Below are positions 53,506 through 60,523 of a stretch of 64,000 nucleotides of DNA, piece by piece. The position numbers and the translations under genes were made by a program. The first letter of the stretch is position 1; each line of letters opens with the position of its first letter. Origin of the DNA: DASVTU01 sp036387415 (lineage in GTDB: Bacteria; Acidobacteriota; Blastocatellia; Pyrinomonadales; Pyrinomonadaceae); assembly GCA_036387415.1 (NCBI GenBank), contig DASVTU010000033.1, positions 62,001 to 126,000 of the forward strand. The letters run 5' to 3'. A model generated the notes under the pieces. That model did not search any database and was not told the DNA's origin. It saw only the letters and a program-made list of their open reading frames with translations.

Positions 53506-53634
53506 AATCATTACCCTTGTCTGTGGGAGACGACCACCGGAGGCATCACCGCATAAACGCGCGGCTGACTACACACCCCGACAGCACTCAATTTTTTCAA
53601 AGACGACCGGAGCCGCCCACAAGCAAACTAAAAT

Positions 53635-53698
53635 GTGACGGCGAGCCACTATTGCCGCGAGCCACTGTGACGGTGAGCCACTATTACGGTGAGCCGAT
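53635..53698. repeat. Four tandem 16-bp repeats at the 3' end of the DUF5666-like gene
   Basis: Units of 16 bp start at 53635, 53651, 53667 and 53683, with the shared word gagcc near the end of each. The first and third, and the second and fourth, are most alike (a 32-bp super-period). The last unit contains the stop codon of the gene. Confidence 0.8.
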
Positions 53699-54982
53699 GC
53701 CGAAACCGAGGTTGATGGTTCCGAGATTCGGCGCGCGACCCGGCCCGCCGCGTGCGCCCGCCTGCATCATGCCCATCAAGGCTTCGACGCCTGCCACTAA
53801 CTGAATCGCCGTGATACGCGTCGGGTCTGCGCCCGTCGTGCTCGAAACGGCCACCATGCTCCCCGGCTTCAACTCCGCCACCGTCGCGACAGGCAGACGC
53901 TCAAGCATCTCTGCCGGGTCAAACATCATGCGTCGCGGCCCCGCGCCCTCGCCCGGTGTACCGCCGGGCGCTCCGCCCGCGTTCGGCGCACCACCCGGCG
54001 CTCCGCCTGACGGCGGCGCAGCGACGCGACGTACCACCGGCTCGCCACCCGCCGCACTACCCGGCGTACCACCAGCCGCGCCCGCAGGAGGAGTACCACC
54101 TGCACCGGGCGCACCGCCGCCCGCGCCTCTCTGTGCAATCATGGCGGCTATTTCGGGCGTGATGCGTCGCATCATGGAATCTTTGCTGACGACGATGGTG
54201 AGAGGTTGATTGCCTTGCACCGTGTTGATTTTGATTTCGTTGGTTTCGGCGTTGACGGCGGTCACGGTTCCCATCACCGTGCGAAACGAACCCGTGACAA
54301 TCTCTTCGGGAGTGAAGCGCGTGCCGTCGGCGTTTCTCTCGCCGAGCGCGCGGAGTTGGTCGCCGACCTTGAGTTCTTCAAAGGTGCTCGACTTGGCATC
54401 GTCAAACTTGATTGAGTCGGGCGCATAGCGTCGGAGTTTGACGTTGCCCGATGCCGGAATCACGACGGGCTGTGCACCAGCCGCGCCACGCGTCTGCAAA
54501 GTAATCTCTTTGCTCTGCGGGTTGAGCGCCGTCACGACGCCGACGATGCCGCGCTTGCGCCATTCGGCACGCTCGCGTTCTTGCTTCGCCGTGATGTCGG
54601 CCTTTGTCATGACGATGACCATGCGCGCCGGAATCGTCTTGAGGTCGTCCGAAGGCTTGCCGCGCGCAAACACGCGGTCGCCGACGGCAACATCGGCGAA
54701 ACGAATGTCGGCGGCTTTGCTGAGAGTGGTTTCGCCCGGCGGGATACGCTTGAACATGGTCGCGTCCGAGAGCACGACGATGACGACCGCGCCCGCGTCT
54801 GTTTTGACAAACATCTGCTTGGCCGCCGCGTCAATCGCGACCACTTCGCCGATAGCTCCGTTGGCTGTGACGCCACCCGCCGTCTGCGGCGACGGTGTGG
54901 CGGTTGCCTGTGCGAGAACATTTCCGCCCGATGCGAGCGCGACGATGGTCGTCAACGCCAAAGCTGCCAAAAACTTCTTCAT
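53684..54982 (-). CDS. Secreted protein with DUF5666-like repeats
   Basis: 432 residues, signal peptide about 1-24. Three repeated beta units (VVAIDAAAKQMFVKTDAG; VVTALNPQSKEITLQTRG; VTAVNAETNEIKINTVQG), each with a following VGD segment, resemble DUF5666. About residues 270-350 are Gly/Ala/Pro-rich low complexity (GGTPPAGAAGGTPG), followed by a last beta unit. Its role is unknown; relatives are often next to secreted or envelope genes. AGGGAG is at the start. It lies upstream of the TonB receptor, with a 178-bp gap. Confidence 0.7.
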   Translation of the reverse strand: MKKFLAALALTTIVALASGGNVLAQATATPSPQTAGGVTANGAIGEVVAIDAAAKQMFVKTDAGAVVIVVLSDATMFKRIPPGETTLSKAADIRFADVAVGDRVFARGKPSDDLKTIPARMVIVMTKADITAKQERERAEWRKRGIVGVVTALNPQSKEITLQTRGAAGAQPVVIPASGNVKLRRYAPDSIKFDDAKSSTFEELKVGDQLRALGERNADGTRFTPEEIVTGSFRTVMGTVTAVNAETNEIKINTVQGNQPLTIVVSKDSMMRRITPEIAAMIAQRGAGGGAPGAGGTPPAGAAGGTPGSAAGGEPVVRRVAAPPSGGAPGGAPNAGGAPGGTPGEGAGPRRMMFDPAEMLERLPVATVAELKPGSMVAVSSTTGADPTRITAIQLVAGVEALMGMMQAGARGGPGRAPNLGTINLGFGIGSP

Positions 54983-55410
54983 GAATTTCTATCTCCCTGA
55001 CGTGAAAGAATTGCGGGTTCGAGATTGATAATAAAATGTTGACGATGCGACGCGCCGGATGTAGCCGTGTAGAGCGAAACTGTCAGTTGTTCTACGCGCG
55101 AATCGCGTTCAAAGTTCCAGTCTGAACAATTATTAAGCCGCTCGCTCAACGTCCGAGAAAATGGAAAAGATGCTGTCTCGACGGGCGTTTGGCGCATCGA
55201 CCGCCGGAGTCGGCTCCCGTGGCGCGGCTCGAAGAATGGCCAACCTCTACAAGTATTGGAGCATGCGCCGTGAAAAGTTCCCGAAAATCAAAAACATGCG
55301 GGTAGACGGAGACACGCCAAGCCTCCCTCGCATCTTTAGACGCCGCAGACAGGCTTTTGTTACAAGAATTTCGCGTGAAATTTCGAGTGATGAAGAAAGC
55401 AGACGACAAA

Positions 55411-55475
55411 AAGCAGAAAGCAGTCAGGACGTTTGCATGTCCTGACTGCTTTCTGCTTACCGCTTACCGCTTACT
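55411..55475. terminator. Perfect 20-bp hairpin followed by three heptamers
   Basis: Arms 55411-55430 and 55439-55458 are exact with an 8-base loop, and three heptamers (gcttacc, gcttact type) continue to 55475, next to the stop of the SurA-like/thioredoxin gene (55479). It marks the end of the five-gene minus-strand run. Confidence 0.9.
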
Positions 55476-55478
55476 GTT

Positions 55479-57113
55479 TTATTTGCGCGCGCTGTTGCGG
55501 AGCGCGGCGTCGATGGCGGTTTTAAGGGCTTCGTAGGAGTTGCCGTTGACGCGTCGCCCGTTGACAAAGAGCGTGGGCGTGCCGTTGACTCCGACGCGGT
55601 TGCCGTCCTGAATGTCACGTTGGACTTTATCGGCGAAACGCCCCGAATCGAGGGCGGCGTCGAACTTCTGACGGTCAAGCCCCAACTGCGTGGCGTACTC
55701 TTTGAGTTTGGCAACTTCGAGCGCCGACTGGTTTTTAAAAAGGATGCTCGTATATTCCCAGTATTTGCCTTGCTCGCGGGCGGCCTCGGCGGCTTCGGCG
55801 GCCTTGAAAGCGTTGGCGTGCTGCGTGAGCGGATAATCGCGGACGACGATTTTCAATCGGTCGGCGTATTCGGTGGCAATCGTTTCGAGCACCGGATGCA
55901 CGCGCGCACACGATGGGCACTGGTAATCCGTAAACTCGACGAGGGTGACGGTAGCCGTCGGATTGCCCTTGATGGGTTGGTCGTCGGTGGCGATGTTGTA
56001 GACGGGCGGTTCGGGCGCGCTGATAAACGTCTGCACGGAGGCGGCGCGGCGCAACTGTTCGGCAAACGCCGTCTGCGCTTTGCGCTCCTCGTCCTCTTGC
56101 AAGTATTGAATAATCTGCTGCTTGACTTGTGGGAACGCGCCGTTGATGCGGTCTTTGTTCTGATCGTAGAAGGTCTGCGCCTGAACGTCTGTGACGGTCG
56201 GGATTTTGGTCGCCACTTCCGTGTCGAGCAATGCTTTGGTCGTGACCTTTCGCTTCTGCGCTTCCTGCTCAAGCAACGTGTCGTTGATTTTCAGTTCAAC
56301 GTCGCGGTTCCTTAATTGATAGACACGCTCCTGCACCTCGAAAATCAACGGACGAAGATTGTCTTCGATGTCGCCCGAAGTGATGTTCTGACCGTTGACG
56401 GTGGCAAGGACGCGTGCGCGGTCGGCGGGCGTGGCGGGCGGCGTCGGCGTCGGTATCAGCACTTTGACCTGCGCGGCGGCGCGCAGACGGTCGGCGAGAT
56501 TTTTCGCCTCCTCGCGCTGTCGCTGGTCGCTCAAGTATTCGACGAGTCTATCCTTCACGTCGGTGAACGCGACCGAAGCGGGAGCCTTGCCCAACTGTTG
56601 ACCTACGGCCTGTTGAATCTGCGCCTTGTTCTGGTCGAAGAAGGCCTGTGCTTCGGCATCGGTCGGCGGTTTAGCCTTCGAGACAATCTCCTGTTCGAGA
56701 AATTTGGTCGAAGTGACGCCGCGCTTCTTGGCTTCGGCTTCGAGCAGACGCGAGTTAATGGTCAAATCGAGTTCGCGCTTGCGCGCATCGACAACCTGCT
56801 GCTGCAATTGCTTAATCTGCTGCTGCGTCTCCGCGCTGATGTCGGTTTTCGTAATCTTGATGCCGTTGACGACCGCCAGCACGTCGGGCACAGGCTTGGC
56901 CTCGCAACCGCAATCCTCTGCGCCTGTGGCTGATGCTTGCGGCGCAGTAGCAGTGGTAGTCGCCGGAGTCGCGGCGGGTGTTGCCGCCGTCGTTCCTGTT
57001 CTCTGATTGGTACTGTTTGCCGCTCCGGTGCGACGTGCGGCGGGCGTCTGCGCCGAGATGGACGCCGCGCAGGCCACAAGGAGAATCACAAGTGCTGATA
57101 AAAGTTTCTTCAT
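55479..57113 (-). CDS. Two SurA-like domains fused to a DsbA/thioredoxin-like domain
   Basis: 544 residues from the ATG at 57113 (GGAGG five bases upstream). Signal peptide (KKLLSALVILLVACAASISA), then two related SurA N-domain-like repeats (AVVNGIKITKTDISAETQQQIKQL; ATVNGQNITSGDIEDNLRPLIFEV), each with a long helical segment. The C-terminal domain is thioredoxin-like: VTLVEFTDYQCPSCARVHPVL with CPSC at 399-402 and the cis-Pro loop NGTPTLFVNGRR. It combines chaperone-like and disulfide-forming modules in one periplasmic protein. No rotamase domain was seen. Confidence 0.85.
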   Translation of the reverse strand: MKKLLSALVILLVACAASISAQTPAARRTGAANSTNQRTGTTAATPAATPATTTATAPQASATGAEDCGCEAKPVPDVLAVVNGIKITKTDISAETQQQIKQLQQQVVDARKRELDLTINSRLLEAEAKKRGVTSTKFLEQEIVSKAKPPTDAEAQAFFDQNKAQIQQAVGQQLGKAPASVAFTDVKDRLVEYLSDQRQREEAKNLADRLRAAAQVKVLIPTPTPPATPADRARVLATVNGQNITSGDIEDNLRPLIFEVQERVYQLRNRDVELKINDTLLEQEAQKRKVTTKALLDTEVATKIPTVTDVQAQTFYDQNKDRINGAFPQVKQQIIQYLQEDEERKAQTAFAEQLRRAASVQTFISAPEPPVYNIATDDQPIKGNPTATVTLVEFTDYQCPSCARVHPVLETIATEYADRLKIVVRDYPLTQHANAFKAAEAAEAAREQGKYWEYTSILFKNQSALEVAKLKEYATQLGLDRQKFDAALDSGRFADKVQRDIQDGNRVGVNGTPTLFVNGRRVNGNSYEALKTAIDAALRNSARK

Positions 57114-57147
57114 TAATGCCTCCGGTTCGTTGATGGCTCGTTTCCGA

Positions 57148-58845
57148 TTAATTCGCTTGAATCCACTGACCGACGGGAACGAACTGTTTCTTTTCCGCAT
57201 CAATTTTAATGATGTGCGCTCCGAGCGCGCCGACGCGACGGTTTGGCCCGAAGCTGATGCGCGGCGCAAGTCCGGTATCAAACTCGTAGAGTCCTTCGAG
57301 CGCCGTGACGAGCCGCTCGCGGCTCACATCGCGCCCCGCCAGTTTGAGTCCTTCGATAAAGATTTTAGCAGCAGCGAAGGCGGAAAGTTGAGCCGCCGTA
57401 TGACGCTGCGCGATTTTGTACTTCTCAAGCAGCGCACGATACTCCGCCATGCCCGCAGGGCTGATGTCGGTTGGCACGGTCGGAAAGGAGAGAAAAATCT
57501 TGTCCTGAAACAACGGCGTCACGGCCTCGACCATTTCTGCTCCGACGAGCGACCCGACGACAAAAATGCCGGGCGTCCATTTGTTTCGCTCCGCTTCCGC
57601 GATGAGCGACTTGACCGCGCCGCCCGCGCCGAGAAAAAATATCGTGCCGACGCCCTCCGCCTTCATCGTCCTGACAACTTCGACAGCATCAAACTTATCA
57701 CGCGCGTAGCGACTTCGGACGACACTCTTCCAACCAGCCTTCTTCGCCTGCTCCTCAATGCTCGCCGCCGCTTCTGTCGTCAACTCCATGTCTGGATAGA
57801 CGACGCCCATCTGCGTCTTTTTCAACTCCGGTTGCGTCGCCGCGAAATTGACGAGCGCACGCGCCTGTTCTTTGACGCCCGGATGAACGTAGAAGGTGTA
57901 GCGATTCAGAGGGAAGCCCGTCTGCGGCGCAAGCGTCGAAGGGCCGATGAGCGGGACTTCTTCGTTGCGTGTGAGGGCGTCAATCTCCTTGTCGGCTCCG
58001 GCGATGAGTCCGCCGATGAGTGCAAAAATCTGTTCGTCGGCGACGAAGCGACGGAGGTTGGCGGCGGTCGCGGCGGCGTCCGCGCCCGTCTGTGCAACGC
58101 GCAGTTCAATCCGTCGATTGTAGACTCCGCCACGGCTGTTGACATCTTCAAAATAGGCGGCGAGCACGTCGCGCATCGCCTGTGCCATTTCGCCGAGTGC
58201 GCCCGTCGTGGGCAAGAGAGTTCCGACGCGGATGCTCGTCTCATTCAGGCCGGGGTCGCGGTCTGTCTCGATGCGTTTGAGATAGGCAACGAGGTCGGAG
58301 AGGTCTTGCGACGACATGCGATAACGCGGCATGGCGACGAGCATGTTGTTTCCGGCGGGGTCTACTCCGCTTGTCACTGCACGCGTAAACGCAGCCTCGT
58401 CGAACGCGCCGTGTTTGCGCCCTGTGGGGTGCGTGTGGCCGTAAGGCTTGACGAGGTGTTGCCAGGTGAGATTGCCAGCCGTGACGCCGCCTTCGGTCTT
58501 CCCTTGTCCCTCGGCTCCGTGGCAACCGGCACAGGTGAGCGTCGAAGCGGGCACGTCAATCTCGCCCATCATCGCCGTCACCTCTTGTCCCGAAGGACTC
58601 TCGCCGCGCAGGTAAATCGCTTTGCCTCGACGCTCCTGCGTCGTCAAGGCACTTGACTGCCGCTGCGTCGTCGGCTGATTCGACTGCTGCTGCGGAGCGG
58701 TCGTCGGTGTCGCGTCGGTCTTGTTTTGCTGCTCGTTTGAGCGCGACGCACTCGCGGAAGGAGCATCCGGGAGGACGCACAAACCGAACGCGGCGAATAG
58801 CCACAGCAAGAGGATGACGAGGAGTTTGCGCTTCCCTTTATTCAT
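57148..58845 (-). CDS. Cytochrome c fused to a branched-chain-type ABC substrate-binding protein
   Basis: 565 residues from the ATG at 58845 (a TTG start at 58881 would add 12). Signal peptide (KLLVILLLWLFAAFGLCV), then a cytochrome c domain with CAGCH at 105-109 and Met in YRMSSQDLSDLVAYLK as likely axial ligand. From about residue 205 a type I periplasmic-binding fold follows (IRVGTLLPTTGALGEMAQAMRDVLAAYFEDVNSRGGVYNRRIELRV in parts; FALIGGLIAGAD), as in LivK-type proteins. No ABC permease is adjacent. So this is probably not for transport; ligand sensing coupled to electron transfer is one possibility. Confidence 0.85.
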   Translation of the reverse strand: MNKGKRKLLVILLLWLFAAFGLCVLPDAPSASASRSNEQQNKTDATPTTAPQQQSNQPTTQRQSSALTTQERRGKAIYLRGESPSGQEVTAMMGEIDVPASTLTCAGCHGAEGQGKTEGGVTAGNLTWQHLVKPYGHTHPTGRKHGAFDEAAFTRAVTSGVDPAGNNMLVAMPRYRMSSQDLSDLVAYLKRIETDRDPGLNETSIRVGTLLPTTGALGEMAQAMRDVLAAYFEDVNSRGGVYNRRIELRVAQTGADAAATAANLRRFVADEQIFALIGGLIAGADKEIDALTRNEEVPLIGPSTLAPQTGFPLNRYTFYVHPGVKEQARALVNFAATQPELKKTQMGVVYPDMELTTEAAASIEEQAKKAGWKSVVRSRYARDKFDAVEVVRTMKAEGVGTIFFLGAGGAVKSLIAEAERNKWTPGIFVVGSLVGAEMVEAVTPLFQDKIFLSFPTVPTDISPAGMAEYRALLEKYKIAQRHTAAQLSAFAAAKIFIEGLKLAGRDVSRERLVTALEGLYEFDTGLAPRISFGPNRRVGALGAHIIKIDAEKKQFVPVGQWIQAN

Positions 58846-58941
58846 GCGGATGATTCGGAACAGACGTGATAACAGCGACAACGGGCACCGACGCGTGCGG
58901 CGACAACAAGAAGCGTCGTTGTTGTTGCCGCCGTTGCGTGC

Positions 58942-59613
58942 TTACTGGTCTTTGAGCGTGTCTTCGACGATTTTGACGAGTTCTTCCGACTTCGCCAGTC
59001 CGAAGGCTTTCTTCCAGAGTCCTTTGGATTCGTTGCCGATAATCACAATCGTTTTATGGTCGTCTTTGGCTTCGACGTACTGGCCGAGTTTGTAGAGCGC
59101 CCAATCGACGTTCTCCTTCTTACCCGTCAGGAACAACCAGCCCGGACGCGCGTTGAACTTGCGCGCGTATTCCTTCATGCGCGGCGGTGTGTCGGTCACG
59201 GGGTCAACGCTGATGGAGACGAGATAGACCTCTTTGCCGAGGCGTTCACCGAGCGCATCCTGAATCTTCTCGAAGTTCCGATTCATCGGCGGGCAGACCG
59301 ACGTGCAAGTAGTGAAGAAAGCGTTGACGACGACGACCTTGCCCCGTAGCACGTCGCTGTAGAAACGCATCTTCTGCCCGTCCTGATTTATCAACTCGAC
59401 ATCCGTGAACCACTTCGCCGCCGCCGTCGGTTCCGCCGCAGCAGGAGCAGGAGCGCCGCCGTGATTGTGCCCCGCGTGCGGGTCTGCGGCGACGGGCGTG
59501 GCAGAGGGCTTGGCGGGCGTCTGCGCCGGAGCGGATTTGGATGGTGTCTGCGCGGCGACGGTGAAGGCGGTCGCGGCTACCAGAATGAAGGCGAGGAAGA
59601 ATGCTCTTTTCAT
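58942..59613 (-). CDS. SCO-family copper protein (copy 2 of the run)
   Basis: 223 residues. Signal peptide (MKRAFFLAFILVAATAFTVAA), then a His-rich segment (DPHAGHNHGG), and a thioredoxin-like SCO domain: NAFFTTCTSVCPPMNRNF with C103 and C107, and His186 in KDDHKTIV, the three copper ligands. SISVDPVTDTPPRM is typical. SCO proteins load copper into the CuA centre of oxidases or serve in thiol redox. The start has AAGGAAAG. It lies 14 bp after the other SCO gene. Confidence 0.93.
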   Translation of the reverse strand: MKRAFFLAFILVAATAFTVAAQTPSKSAPAQTPAKPSATPVAADPHAGHNHGGAPAPAAAEPTAAAKWFTDVELINQDGQKMRFYSDVLRGKVVVVNAFFTTCTSVCPPMNRNFEKIQDALGERLGKEVYLVSISVDPVTDTPPRMKEYARKFNARPGWLFLTGKKENVDWALYKLGQYVEAKDDHKTIVIIGNESKGLWKKAFGLAKSEELVKIVEDTLKDQ

Positions 59614-59627
59614 GGCTGCTTTCCTTG

Positions 59628-60461
59628 TTATTGTTTGGTTGCTTGAGCGGAAGAAGTAGTAGTCGTGGTGCTCTCTCCCGACATGGCGTTGATGATGCCA
59701 ACCAACTGGCTCGGCTTCGCTAATCCGTAGGTACGCGTCCAGGTGCCTTTGGCGTCGTTGCCGATGATGACGGTGGGCGAGTGGTCTTCGCGTCGTGCGA
59801 CGGTCGAGGCGAGCGCGCGCAGCAGTTCGTCCATCTGCGTCTTATTGCCTGTGACAAACGTCCAGCCCGCTCCGGCCTTGAACTTCGCGCCCCATGCTTT
59901 GAGTCGTTCCGGCGTGTCGGTCACGGGGTCAACGCTGATGGAAATGAAGTGCACGTCGCGTCCCACACGTTCGCCCAAATCCTTTTGCACGCGCGCAAAA
60001 GTCGCGCCGAGCGGCGGGCAGATGGTCGTGCAGGTGGTGAAGATGAAATTGATGACGACCACGCGGTCTTTAACAAGGTCGGTGTAGAAACGAATCTTTT
60101 TGCCGTTCTGATCGAGCAGTTCGAGGTCTGGGATAGACATCTTGGTGATTTGGCCGTCGGCATCTTTTTTCGCCGCTTCCGCCGCCTTCATGTGTTGATG
60201 GTGGCCTGCGTGCGGGTCTTGCGGAGGCAGAGGCGTCTTCTTGCCCTGCGGCGGTTGAGGCGCGGACGGCGTGGTGGTCTTCTCTGTCTGCTGTTTGTGA
60301 GCGGCGTGCGGGTCGGCGGTGGTTGTCGTCGCAGGCTTTTGCGTCGTCTGTGCACTGACCGAAAGCGTCGCAGCGGCGGCGCAGATGAGGAGGCCGCCGG
60401 TCGCGCGTTTGATGAACGACGAGAGGGCGGAAGAGATGCGCGTGGGATGCGAGTTGAACAT
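59628..60461 (-). CDS. SCO-family copper protein (copy 1 of the run)
   Basis: 277 residues. Signal region (TGGLLICAAAATLSVSA) and two His clusters (DPHAAHK, DPHAGHHQHMK). SCO domain with INFIFTTCTTICPPLGATF: C144, C148; His227 in REDHSPTVIIG. All three copper ligands are present. It is longer than copy 2 because of the His/Lys/Thr-rich linker. The two share the same arrangement and probably arose by duplication. AAGGAATC before the ATG. It follows the beta-propeller gene by 62 bp. Confidence 0.93.
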   Translation of the reverse strand: MFNSHPTRISSALSSFIKRATGGLLICAAAATLSVSAQTTQKPATTTTADPHAAHKQQTEKTTTPSAPQPPQGKKTPLPPQDPHAGHHQHMKAAEAAKKDADGQITKMSIPDLELLDQNGKKIRFYTDLVKDRVVVINFIFTTCTTICPPLGATFARVQKDLGERVGRDVHFISISVDPVTDTPERLKAWGAKFKAGAGWTFVTGNKTQMDELLRALASTVARREDHSPTVIIGNDAKGTWTRTYGLAKPSQLVGIINAMSGESTTTTTSSAQATKQ

Positions 60462-60523
60462 GGCTTGATTCCTTCTTTTGCGTGCTTGATAAATCGAGCG
60501 GCCTGAAGCGAAGGCGGCACGCT

